Part shown: piece by piece, positions 1 to 6,172 of the stretch
Numbering within the stretch: position 1 is the first letter of the stretch
How the letters are laid out: the number at the start of each line of letters is the position of its first letter
Assembly (NCBI GenBank): GCA_022703745.1
Contig: JAKLDB010000015.1
Span: forward strand, 1 to 9,837
From: Patescibacteria group bacterium
GTDB lineage: Bacteria; Patescibacteriota; Kazan-3B-28
Reading direction: 5' to 3'
DNA length: 9,837 nt
Notes under the pieces: model-generated
Seen by the model: only the letters and a program-made list of their open reading frames with translations
Database searches by the model: none
Told to the model about the DNA's origin: nothing
Made by a program: the position numbers and the translations under genes

Positions 1-23
1 TAGCTTTGAAAGCGAATTATTAA

Positions 24-61
24 CCTACCGTAACGTTGCGGTAGGTGGGTACCGCAACGTT
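24..61. repeat. Palindromic GTTGCGGT repeat, left copy
   Basis: Positions 32-43 and 50-61 form a perfect 12-bp inverted repeat (AACGTTGCGGTA / TACCGCAACGTT) around a 6-nt loop. A competing 7-bp stem, CCTACCG at 24-30 with CGGTAGG at 39-45, uses part of the same bases. No T-run follows directly on either strand, so this is not a clean intrinsic terminator. The sequence 55-67 (CAACGTTGTAACA) recurs exactly at 514-526. The core octamer GTTGCGGT and its complement recur near 497-514 and 563-581. It could be a REP-like repeat or a degenerate terminator. An AT-only 9-bp inverted repeat (74-82 with 96-104) lies just to the right. Confidence 0.6.
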
Positions 62-130
62 GTAACATCTTGAAATTTTTATATTTTATGTCGTAATAAA
101 AATTCGCATATTTTGGTGTGTAATTATATG

Positions 131-430
131 CAAAAAAAGCCCATCTCCGTAGAGATGGGCACCCGTTAGGGTTTGTTGCCGAATCTTTTATCGGCGTTAC
201 CACAACCTGACTGAAGTGGGGTAGAGATTGTGGTTAGGAGCGGGACGATTCATGCGCATGTGATTCGGGGGGAGGGAATGCGCTTTTGGCTTGAGAGGCC
301 AAGAATCGCCATGATTGCTAGCTCGTATCTTGGGAGAGACTTTCGGTCCCGTAACCGAACTCTCCCTAAAATTGCAAAGGGCAAAATATAGGGAGTTTTC
401 AAGGTTCACGGGAGCTTGGTCTTGCTCGTA
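131..430 (-). ncRNA. Structured RNA candidate, unidentified (about 300 nt)
   Basis: I do not recognise this RNA. Read on the minus strand it is a chain of stems. TCCCGTgAACC (413-403) pairs with GGTTACGGGA (356-347) with one bulge, and encloses CTCCCTA/TAGGGAG (395-389 with 368-362). An alternative fold pairs GGGAGAG (366-360) with CTCTCCC (338-332) and TTCGGT with ACCGAA inside it (359-354, 347-342). Further 3' are TTGGC/GCCAA (302-298 with 290-286), ACCACAA/TTGTGGT (234-228 with 205-199), GCCGA/TCGGC (195-191 with 182-178), a small ACCC/GGGT hairpin, and the terminator. A TTG-started 79-codon frame crosses the region, but its start falls inside the promoter -10 and it resembles no protein I know. 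I looked for conserved motifs of tmRNA, RNase P RNA and SRP RNA and found none. It could be a free-standing regulatory RNA or the leader of a gene left of the window. Confidence 0.45.
132..160 (-). terminator. Strong intrinsic terminator of the structured RNA
   Basis: On the minus strand a perfect 9-bp stem, GCCCATCTC / GAGATGGGC (160-152 with 147-139), is closed by a TACG loop. This gives a cUNCGg-type tetraloop. Seven T residues (138-132) follow directly. The plus strand has no T-run after the hairpin, so termination is of minus-strand transcripts. Confidence 0.85.
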
Positions 431-435
431 AGACA

Positions 436-464
436 ATTACAACACAAAGATACAAAAAAGTGAA
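436..464 (-). promoter_or_regulatory. Promoter candidate for the structured RNA
   Basis: On the minus strand TTCACT (464-459, 4 of 6 to TTGACA) is followed by a 17-nt spacer and TGTAAT (441-436, 5 of 6 to TATAAT). Transcription would start near 430, at the base of the first stems. The predicted RNA therefore runs from about 430 to the terminator at 132. Confidence 0.4.
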
Positions 465-495
465 TAGTAAAAGTCTGGTGGGGGAGATGTCGTAT

Positions 496-526
496 CGTTG
501 CGGCGGAGCGCAACAACGTTGTAACA
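496..526. repeat. Palindromic GTTGCGGT repeat, right copy
   Basis: GTTGCG (497-502) pairs with CGCAAC (509-514) around a 6-nt loop. It is followed by the 10-nt palindrome ACAACGTTGT (513-522). The 13-mer CAACGTTGTAACA at 514-526 is an exact direct repeat of 55-67, 459 bp away, so the two copies bracket the structured RNA with its promoter and terminator. This may be a REP-type or mobile-element-derived repeat, but no transposase lies between the copies. Confidence 0.5.
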
Positions 527-551
527 GCTGGATGTTTATTAGCTTCTAGAG

Positions 552-581
552 CTAAAAACACAACCGCAACGACGTTGCGGT
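552..581 (-). terminator. Terminator of the rny-M16-ndk cluster
   Basis: On the minus strand, 23 nt past the ndk stop codon, ACCGCAACG (581-573) and CGTTGCGGT (571-563) form a near-perfect 9-bp palindrome. In practice it would be an 8-bp stem with a 3-nt loop. It is followed by TTGTG and then TTTTT (556-552). This fits a rho-independent terminator for ndk. The stem is built from the same GTTGCGGT motif as the repeats at 24-61 and 496-526. Confidence 0.6.
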
Positions 582-603
582 CGAAGTTTCTGCTAGGATA
601 TGG

Positions 604-1056
604 TTAGCTTAGTTCTGGGAACCAGAGCTTTATTTCAGCTGTAGCAGTTTCCGGAGCATCAGAAGCGTGAATAAGGTTTTTTACTGCTCTGTCTGCATTG
701 TCAGCGTCTTCGTAGGTTTCTTCGTGATTACCGAGATCGTAACGGATCGTTCCTGGTTCAGCTTGAGAGGGGAGAGTAGCTCCAACAATTCGGCGAACTT
801 CAGTAATAGCATTATCTCCTTGTATCACCATTGCTAAGACTGGACCAGTAGAAAGATATCTGACCATACGGTTTTTTATCGCATCACCTTTACGAATACC
901 AAGATCGGCATAGTGTTCGCTGGCAAAGGCAGCATCTACCTGTAATTCTTTTTCTGCAATCACTTTCAAACCAGTTGCAGTAAGTCTGCGCTTAATTTCT
1001 TCTTGCAGACCATGTTCAAGAGCATCTGGCTTGAGCACCACTAGTGTTTGTTCCAT
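604..1056 (-). CDS. ndk: Nucleoside diphosphate kinase
   Basis: Ndk moves the gamma phosphate of a nucleoside triphosphate onto other nucleoside diphosphates through a phospho-histidine intermediate in the cytoplasm, and so balances NTP and dNTP pools. The 150-aa product has the family landmarks in order: TLVVLKPDAL at 4-13, EHYADL at 47-52, the STGPVLAMVIQGDNA segment at 69-83, GATLPSQAEPGTIRYDLG at 92-109, and the active-site NLIHASD at 127-133 with catalytic His130. It is a little longer than the typical 130-145 aa because of an acidic insertion (about 110-124, EETYEDAD) just before the active site. Such insertions occur in some Ndk lineages. The start is supported by a strong Shine-Dalgarno, AAGGAGGA, ending about 8 nt upstream. 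It is the last gene of the minus-strand cluster, 50 nt downstream of the M16 peptidase gene, with a terminator behind it. Confidence 0.96.
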   Translation of the reverse strand: MEQTLVVLKPDALEHGLQEEIKRRLTATGLKVIAEKELQVDAAFASEHYADLGIRKGDAIKNRMVRYLSTGPVLAMVIQGDNAITEVRRIVGATLPSQAEPGTIRYDLGNHEETYEDADNADRAVKNLIHASDAPETATAEIKLWFPELS

Positions 1057-1083
1057 AAAAAAATCCTCCTTGAGGATATTATA
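1057..1083 (-). promoter_or_regulatory. ndk leader: TATAAT box and Shine-Dalgarno hairpin
   Basis: On the minus strand, TATAAT (1083-1078, a perfect -10 consensus) is followed at once by a 6-bp hairpin, ATCCTC / GAGGAT (1077-1072 with 1068-1063). The 3' arm of this hairpin is part of the ndk Shine-Dalgarno, and seven T residues separate it from the ATG. I see no good -35 box at the expected place (about 1101-1106). A transcript starting about 7 nt after the -10 would lack the 5' arm and keep the ribosome site free. Read-through from upstream would carry the whole hairpin. Confidence 0.35.
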
Positions 1084-1106
1084 GACTATTTTCTCAAACC
1101 CCTAGG

Positions 1107-2378
1107 TTAGATACGGAAAACTCGCTTTATCTTCCCATCACTCGCGTAAGGACCAATAACGCTCAAACAAAGACGGTCATCCTTGAAGACCTTCTTGGCT
1201 AGTTTCAAGATCTGCTCGGCAGTAACTTTCTTTATCTTCTTCCGGATAGAGTCTATCGTCTCAGTTTTGTCATGCAAGAGTTCTTGTACACCAAAGGAGT
1301 AGGCAACTTCATCTGAATCTTCCATCTCAAGCACAAGACCTCCTGTAAGATATTCTTTTGCTTTGTTTAGCTCTTTAGCTGGTACTTTGGTGGTTGTTAG
1401 TTGTTTGAATTCGTTCAAGATGGTCTGAATAGCTAAATCTACCCGATTCACATCCACACCTGCACTTGCTACCAGATATCCAGTATCTGTGTAGTTGGAA
1501 GAGGAAGCACGAACGTAGTAGGCTAGTCCAAGCTGCTCTCGAACAGAAGTAAACAAACGAGAGCTCATTCCTCCTCCCAAAACAGCAGCCAATACTTTGC
1601 CGACATACTTGTCTGGGTGGTTTGCTCCAAAGGTTGGAACACCAATTACAAGATGGGCTTGTTCTGTTTTCTTGCGCACAACTAGTATTTTTTTCTTGGG
1701 CGTAGGTTGGTGGTAGGGGAGAGGCAGATTTTTCTTGCCTGTTTTAGGATACGGGAGATATTTCTTTACTAAGCTTTCTACTTTGGCAGAAGTAATGTTC
1801 CCGGCAACTGAAACAACAATGTTGGCAGGAGTGTAGAGACGCTTCTGGTAGGCAACAAAGTCTGACCTTTTTGCTTTTTTAATAACCTCTGGCAGACCAA
1901 TGGTGGACCAACCTAGAGGATGATCTCCCAAAAGGAGACGTTCGAAGACATCCCAGATTTTCCGCTGGGGAGAATCTTCGTACATGTTGTATTCTTCTAG
2001 GATTACTCCACGCTCTCGTTCTAGGCCTTCGGGGTCGAATTTGGCATTGAGAAGCATGTCTGAGAGAACATCGAAGGCAATGTCTATTTTGGTTTTTTCT
2101 ACTTTTACGAAGTAGCCGGCGTATTCGTCGCTGGTGAAGGCGTTGAAGATTCCACCAATAGCATCTATAGCCTCGGCAACTGAATGGGAGGTCGGATAGC
2201 GATCTCCACCTTTAAAGAACATGTGTTCGAGAAAGTGGGCAATGCCGTTGATACTTCTTGTCTCATACCGAGAACCCGCTCTGGCGAGAATCATTACCGT
2301 TACTGCTTCGGTAGATTTCATTGGCATCGTTAGGATGCGTAGTTTGTTGGGAAGAGTTTTTTTCTGGATGTCTATCAT
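1107..2378 (-). CDS. M16-family zinc metallopeptidase (processing-peptidase type)
   Basis: Members of family M16 (mitochondrial processing peptidase beta, bacterial YmxG/PqqL-like proteins) cleave peptides with a zinc ion held by an inverted HxxEH motif. The 423-aa product shows HFLEH at 48-52 (zinc ligands His48 and His52, catalytic Glu51). The third ligand is Glu128 in ERERGVILEE, 76 residues after His52, which is the usual family spacing. The second M16 domain starts near 230, with QAHLVIG at 240-246 and a GGGMSSRLFTSVRE...LAY stretch at 268-287 that carries the conserved Arg/Tyr elements. The length matches the one-chain ~420-aa bacterial forms. No signal peptide is visible, so it is probably cytoplasmic. 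Its ATG lies 2 nt after the rny stop codon with only a weak ribosome site, which suggests translational coupling to rny. The substrate cannot be told from the sequence. Confidence 0.93.
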   Translation of the reverse strand: MIDIQKKTLPNKLRILTMPMKSTEAVTVMILARAGSRYETRSINGIAHFLEHMFFKGGDRYPTSHSVAEAIDAIGGIFNAFTSDEYAGYFVKVEKTKIDIAFDVLSDMLLNAKFDPEGLERERGVILEEYNMYEDSPQRKIWDVFERLLLGDHPLGWSTIGLPEVIKKAKRSDFVAYQKRLYTPANIVVSVAGNITSAKVESLVKKYLPYPKTGKKNLPLPYHQPTPKKKILVVRKKTEQAHLVIGVPTFGANHPDKYVGKVLAAVLGGGMSSRLFTSVREQLGLAYYVRASSSNYTDTGYLVASAGVDVNRVDLAIQTILNEFKQLTTTKVPAKELNKAKEYLTGGLVLEMEDSDEVAYSFGVQELLHDKTETIDSIRKKIKKVTAEQILKLAKKVFKDDRLCLSVIGPYASDGKIKRVFRI

Positions 2379-2380
2379 GG

Positions 2381-3925
2381 TTATTTAGCAATATCTTCTG
2401 AACGAACTTCACGAATGACCATAACTTTTACTTGTCCTGGGTAGGTCATTTCTTTTTCAATTTGACGAGCAACGTTGTGGGCTAGCTTAGCAGCAGCCAA
2501 GTCATCTATCTTGTCTGGTTGGACCATGATACGGACTTCGCGACCGGCTTGGATGGCATATGCTTTGGCGACACCTTCGTAGCTAGTTGCAATGCGTTCT
2601 AGATCTTCTAAGCGTTTCACAAAGTTTTCTGCAGATTCTCTGCGGGCACCTGGACGAGATGCGGAGATGGCATCTGCAGCCATGACAATGAAATCTAGGG
2701 CACTCTTGGGGCCACCAAAGCCCTCGTGGGACACTTCAAGTGCTTGGATGACCTCTGCAGGCATACCGTACTTCACGGCAATGTCACGCGACAATTCGAT
2801 GTGGCTGCCCTCGTATTCGTGATCCAATGCTTTTCCAATGTCGTGCATTAGGGTTGCGAGTTTGGTTAAGCGAACATCCATTCCAAGCTGAGCGGCCATC
2901 ATGGCGGCAAGGTGAGCAGCTTCGATAGAGTGGCGCAAAACATTCTGCCCATAGCTAGTGCGGAAGTTTAATCTGCCGACGATTTTGATGAGATCAGGAT
3001 GCAAGCCAGTAAGACCCAGTTCCAGTACGGCATCTTCTCCGGCCTTTTTCATTTCCGCATTTATTTCCTTATCTGCTTTTTCCACCATTTCTTCGATACG
3101 AGAAGGTTGGATGCGACCGTCTTTGATTAGCCGTTCTAATGCACGCTTAGCAATGTGGCGACGAATGGGATCGAAACCGGAGATTACAACGGTATCTGGA
3201 GTGTCATCGATAATCAGGTCAACTCCAGTAGCTTTTTCGAAGGCATGGATGTTGCGTCCTTCTTTCCCAATAATGCGACCCTTGAGATCGTCGCTTGGAA
3301 TCTGGACAGAAAAGACAGTGCTTTCGGTAGCGGTATCTGCAGCATATCGTTGGATTGCTTCAGACACTATTTCCCGTGCCTTGTCTTCTGCCTGGTCATT
3401 GGCTTCTTGTTCCACTCTGCGGATTATTCCTAAGACATCGTCTTTGTATTCTTTCTCTACCCGTTGGAACAATTGTTCTTTGGCTTCGTCCCGAGTAAGA
3501 CGAGCAACATCTTCTAGCTTCTTGAATTGGTTGTCTCGGATCTTTAGGATCTCTTCTTTTACTTCCTGAATCTCTTTGTCTTTGTTCAGAATAGCTTCTT
3601 TCTGTTTGTCGAGATCTTCCAGTTTGCGGTCTAGCTGTTCGTCTTTGGAGATGATACGCTTCTCCAAATCTAGAAGTTCGGAACGACGTTCCTTCTCTTC
3701 TTTCTCTACTTTTTCGCGGAGCTTGGAGGCTTCTTCCTTAGCCTCGAGGATAATTTCTTTGGCTTGCTGTTCGGAAGTAGTGAGCTTGTCTTTTGCCTTA
3801 CCCAGAATCTTATCTGCGTCTTGTTCCGCTTTGGCAACTTTCTGGCGAGCAATGACAATGCGGGTATAGTAACCAACCAGCACCCCCGCAAGTCCGGCAA
3901 TACCCCAGATGATTATCGGTGACAT
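2381..3925 (-). CDS. rny: Ribonuclease Y (membrane-anchored endoribonuclease)
   Basis: RNase Y makes the first endonucleolytic cuts in mRNA decay at the inner face of the membrane in bacteria that lack RNase E. Its domains are in the usual order. A single N-terminal membrane helix (about 3-22) is followed by a long charged coiled coil (about 25-195). Next comes a KH RNA-binding domain with the GRIIGKEGRN loop (216-225). The HD hydrolase domain has LRHS (His332) and LMHDIGK (His361, Asp362). The C-terminal GREVRIMV and YPGQVKV signatures are typical of the family. I place the start at the ATG at 3925, which gives 514 aa. It has a ribosome site AAAGGA 5 nt upstream. An in-frame GTG at 3943 would add six residues, but it has no ribosome site and would put that site inside the gene. 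The 514-aa length is close to the ~520 aa of other RNase Y proteins. It is the first gene of the rny-M16-ndk cluster. Confidence 0.96.
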   Translation of the reverse strand: MSPIIIWGIAGLAGVLVGYYTRIVIARQKVAKAEQDADKILGKAKDKLTTSEQQAKEIILEAKEEASKLREKVEKEEKERRSELLDLEKRIISKDEQLDRKLEDLDKQKEAILNKDKEIQEVKEEILKIRDNQFKKLEDVARLTRDEAKEQLFQRVEKEYKDDVLGIIRRVEQEANDQAEDKAREIVSEAIQRYAADTATESTVFSVQIPSDDLKGRIIGKEGRNIHAFEKATGVDLIIDDTPDTVVISGFDPIRRHIAKRALERLIKDGRIQPSRIEEMVEKADKEINAEMKKAGEDAVLELGLTGLHPDLIKIVGRLNFRTSYGQNVLRHSIEAAHLAAMMAAQLGMDVRLTKLATLMHDIGKALDHEYEGSHIELSRDIAVKYGMPAEVIQALEVSHEGFGGPKSALDFIVMAADAISASRPGARRESAENFVKRLEDLERIATSYEGVAKAYAIQAGREVRIMVQPDKIDDLAAAKLAHNVARQIEKEMTYPGQVKVMVIREVRSEDIAK

Positions 3926-4061
3926 AGTATTCCTTTCGGACACACTAGGCCTACAAGCCTTGCGCTAGTAAGCGCATTGCCCAATAAAACTTTTGCAGTA
4001 ACTAAAAGAAGAATGTCCAGCCAGCAACCTCGAGAAAAGGTCTGATAGTTGGCGCAAAAGT

Positions 4062-4185
4062 GACAATTTGGATTCCCAACAGAGGGAGTAAAAGGCTCAT
4101 TAACCTAGGTGATGTTATGGTGATATATCTAGGACAGGAGCGAAAAAAATGAATCTGTCCTAGGTATACTGTAGTCCAAATTGTC
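4062..4185. repeat. 11-bp inverted repeat spanning the control region
   Basis: GACAATTTGGA at 4062-4072 is the exact reverse complement of TCCAAATTGTC at 4175-4185. The arms are 102 nt apart and enclose the inner 14-bp inverted repeat at 4124-4168. They may be two copies of an operator half, or the base of a long stem in the rny 5' leader. Confidence 0.5.
4124..4168. repeat. 14-bp inverted repeat with CTAGGACAG / CTGTCCTAG core
   Basis: Positions 4124-4137 pair with 4155-4168 over 14 bp with one G-T mismatch, around a 17-nt AT-rich loop. The core CTGTCCTAG at 4155-4163 reappears as TTGTCCTAG at 4181-4189, and a bare CCTAGG is at 4104-4109. There is no T-run on either side, so an operator or a leader-RNA stem is likelier than a terminator. 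Confidence 0.55.
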
Positions 4186-4196
4186 CTAGGCGTCAA
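4168..4196 (-). promoter_or_regulatory. Promoter candidate for rny
   Basis: On the minus strand TTGACG (4196-4191, 5 of 6 to consensus) is followed by a 17-nt spacer and TACAGT (4173-4168, 4 of 6). A TGTCCTAGG element (4182-4190) lies inside the spacer, where a bound protein would block RNA polymerase. Use of this promoter would give rny a leader of more than 200 nt containing the inverted repeats. Confidence 0.35.
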
Positions 4197-4206
4197 ATTG
4201 TTCTTG

Positions 4207-4212
4207 TATACT
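4207..4212 (+). promoter_or_regulatory. Possible -10 box for the surface-protein operon
   Basis: TATACT (5 of 6 to TATAAT) lies 31 nt before the first ATG of the lamin-tail gene. No good -35 hexamer is found 16-18 nt upstream, where the sequence is the CCTAGG element (4185-4190). A second TATACT occurs at 4165-4170. Confidence 0.3.
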
Positions 4213-4243
4213 GAAATGGCAACAAACAGAATACAAAAAATAT

Positions 4244-6172
4244 ATGAGAGTAAGGGGGAAATTTGGGATGGTTATCGCCACAATGATTGGGGCGGTAATG
4301 TTGGCACCAGCAGTTTTTACATCTGCCGAAGAAGCAACACCAAGTGTGGTGATTAATGAGGTGGCATGGGCGGGGAGTAGCGTAGATTCAGACGATGAGT
4401 GGATTGAGTTGAAGAATACTGACGACGAACCGATAGATATAACTGGTTGGAAAATTACCCGGGCCAATAGTATAAACTCGAGCAACACAATTGTTATTTT
4501 CGAAGAGGGAACCGTTATTCCGACTAGTGGTTTTTTGTTGATTAGCCGTTTTCATAAAGATAATTCAGTGCTAAATGTTGACAGTATAGTTGTGGGAGAA
4601 AAGATGACATTGGCTGATAGTGATCTACGACTTCGACTATGGCAACTAGACGCTGAAGCTTGTATTGATGAATTAGTGGATATTACTCAAAGTAGTGATG
4701 ATAAAAATAAAAAAATCACAACCGAGCGAACTCTGGATATAACTGGGTGGCAAAGTAGTACAAGTATTAACCATCACAACTTTGATGATCCGATAGATGA
4801 TACAAAAAACTACGGAACCCCCGGAGCCGATAATTCAGTTCCCTTAGAGCCACCAACAATTACTGCTTTTACACCAAACAGTATAGAGAGGGGGAAACAA
4901 TTGGAAGCAGTTATTACTGGTACTAACTTTGATAAAGATTTATTACCCACACAAGTAACTCTTGAACGGGGAGATGTTTCTGTCGGAAGTGAAGAGATTA
5001 CTGTGTCGGAAGATGGTACACAAATCCAAGCATTATTTAATACCTCCAACCTTGCTGTAGGTTGGTGGGATGTAGTGGTAATGGAAGCTATTTTACAACA
5101 GGCAGTAGAGGTTATGGAGCCACCGCCAAACTACGACCTAACCACGACCGTTAGAATCAATGAGGCCTATCCACAACCGAATACCACCAGTAACGATGAG
5201 TTTATTGAGCTATATAACTTTGGTGAGAAGACGGTGGATTTAAAAGGATGGATACTAGATGATGTCCGCAATGGTGGGTCTAGTGAGTTTGTTTTAGATG
5301 GCCGTAATATTCTGCCTAAGAGTTATCTCACTATCTACAAGAGCGAGAGTAAGCTGACGATGAATGACAGCGGAGATGACGTCTACTTGCTCCAACCAAA
5401 TGGGTTTGAGTTGGATCATACTGCATATACGGAGGCTCCTCGCGGACAAACTTGGTCCCGTTTTGACGATGGTTGGAAGTGGACAAACTCGCCAACACCA
5501 AATGGGAAGAATATATTCAGTACACCGCCAGCCCAAGAAGATGAATCTACTCCGGTCGATGAGCCAGACGATACACCAGTTGAAAATCCAACTTTTGAGA
5601 AAGGGGATGTGGTTATATCCGAACTACTACCTAATCCAGTTGAAGATGATGAGTTCATCGAGCTGTATAACAATTCTTCCAGTCCAATTGATTTAAAGAA
5701 TTGGGTGTTGCAAGACAAGTCCAAACACAAATACAAAGTTTCCGATTTCGCCATAACGATCCAAACCACTAGCGCACTGACAGTGCAGGCAGGACAATAT
5801 GTGGTAATTACAGAAAAGATGTCGGGGATTGCGTTGAATAATAGTGGTGGAGAAATAGTGACACTATATGACCCAAGCGGAAATGTAGTTGCAACTGTGA
5901 GCTACGTAGACAAGGCACCTAGCGGTGCAGCATATGCATGGGAGGATGGGATGTGGACATGGACCAAGACTCCGACACCGGGGCAAGTAAATATATTGGG
6001 ACTAGACGAAGCAGACGAAGCACCACCAGCCGTAGATATTTTGATGCCCGATTCACTACCGGTTACCGGCAAACAAAACCAACGTTGGATGGGATTCGGG
6101 CTTATTAGTTTGGGGCTTAGTGCTATAGTATTCTGGAATTATGCTAAGCATCGCTACCCACAATCTGACTGA
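4244..6172 (+). CDS. LPxTG-anchored lamin-tail-domain surface protein
   Basis: This 642-aa protein is predicted to be exported and attached to the cell surface. Residues 1-28 form a signal peptide (RVRGK, then a hydrophobic stretch ending FTSA). Three lamin-tail (LTD) beta-sandwich units follow. LTD1 (about 34-197) has VINEVAW and DEWIELKN. LTD2 (about 302-425) has RINEAYP and DEFIELYN. LTD3 (about 454-586) has VISELLP and DEFIELYN. LTD2 and LTD3 both end in a W..DG.W.WT..PTP motif. A TIG-like domain (about 204-281) separates LTD1 from LTD2, and acidic, Pro-rich linkers lie at 428-450 and 588-603. The C-terminus is a complete sorting signal: LPVTG at 605-609, a hydrophobic helix (about 616-631) and a short basic tail. 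The first ATG has no ribosome site. An ATG at 4268 is preceded by AAGGGGGA, but it would remove the basic part of the signal peptide, so the longer start is kept with doubt. The 3' end overlaps tsaE by 32 nt. Ligand or role is unknown. Confidence 0.88.
   Translation: MRVRGKFGMVIATMIGAVMLAPAVFTSAEEATPSVVINEVAWAGSSVDSDDEWIELKNTDDEPIDITGWKITRANSINSSNTIVIFEEGTVIPTSGFLLISRFHKDNSVLNVDSIVVGEKMTLADSDLRLRLWQLDAEACIDELVDITQSSDDKNKKITTERTLDITGWQSSTSINHHNFDDPIDDTKNYGTPGADNSVPLEPPTITAFTPNSIERGKQLEAVITGTNFDKDLLPTQVTLERGDVSVGSEEITVSEDGTQIQALFNTSNLAVGWWDVVVMEAILQQAVEVMEPPPNYDLTTTVRINEAYPQPNTTSNDEFIELYNFGEKTVDLKGWILDDVRNGGSSEFVLDGRNILPKSYLTIYKSESKLTMNDSGDDVYLLQPNGFELDHTAYTEAPRGQTWSRFDDGWKWTNSPTPNGKNIFSTPPAQEDESTPVDEPDDTPVENPTFEKGDVVISELLPNPVEDDEFIELYNNSSSPIDLKNWVLQDKSKHKYKVSDFAITIQTTSALTVQAGQYVVITEKMSGIALNNSGGEIVTLYDPSGNVVATVSYVDKAPSGAAYAWEDGMWTWTKTPTPGQVNILGLDEADEAPPAVDILMPDSLPVTGKQNQRWMGFGLISLGLSAIVFWNYAKHRYPQSD

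Larger units (their letters stand above)
3926..4243. other. Divergent intergenic region, rny / surface-protein gene
   Basis: This 318-nt gap between the divergent starts contains no convincing gene. The only long frame in it (minus strand, 64 codons, TTG start) resembles nothing and begins on a -35-like hexamer. It holds the rny ribosome site (3931-3936), a small TGCGC/GCGCA hairpin (3961-3976), a TAGGCCTA palindrome (3946-3953), the CCTAGG-type inverted repeats listed separately, and -10-like sequences on both strands. Confidence 0.7.

Noticed and set aside
39..58. T-box-like motif (GGTGGGTACCGC) on the plus strand
   Set aside because: The spacing differs from the T-box consensus by one base, the bases are explained by the palindrome at 32-61, and no synthetase or amino-acid gene follows on the plus strand.
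332..350. RNase P RNA conserved core (GAAAGTC-like stretch on the minus strand)
   Set aside because: Only a few bases match, the partner conserved region near the 3' end is missing, and the stretch is part of a perfect local hairpin.
197..436. 79-codon minus-strand frame as a protein gene
   Set aside because: It starts with TTG inside the likely -10 box, has no ribosome site, has no recognisable family, and overlaps RNA stems that explain the sequence better.
1..600. CRISPR array or mobile element with transposase
   Set aside because: The repeats are few, irregularly spaced and palindromic, no spacers of even length are present, and no transposase or Cas gene is in the window.
2958..3869. 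Long plus-strand frames opposite rny
   Set aside because: They are Ser/Arg-rich shadows of the coiled-coil and KH codons of rny and have no ribosome sites or family features.
4002..4196. 64-codon minus-strand frame in the divergent gap
   Set aside because: It has a TTG start on a -35-like hexamer, no ribosome site, and no family. It lies across the inverted repeats.
5364..5769. Frames overlapping the lamin-tail gene on both strands
   Set aside because: The main frame has a complete signal peptide, repeated domains and sorting signal. The alternatives show no features.
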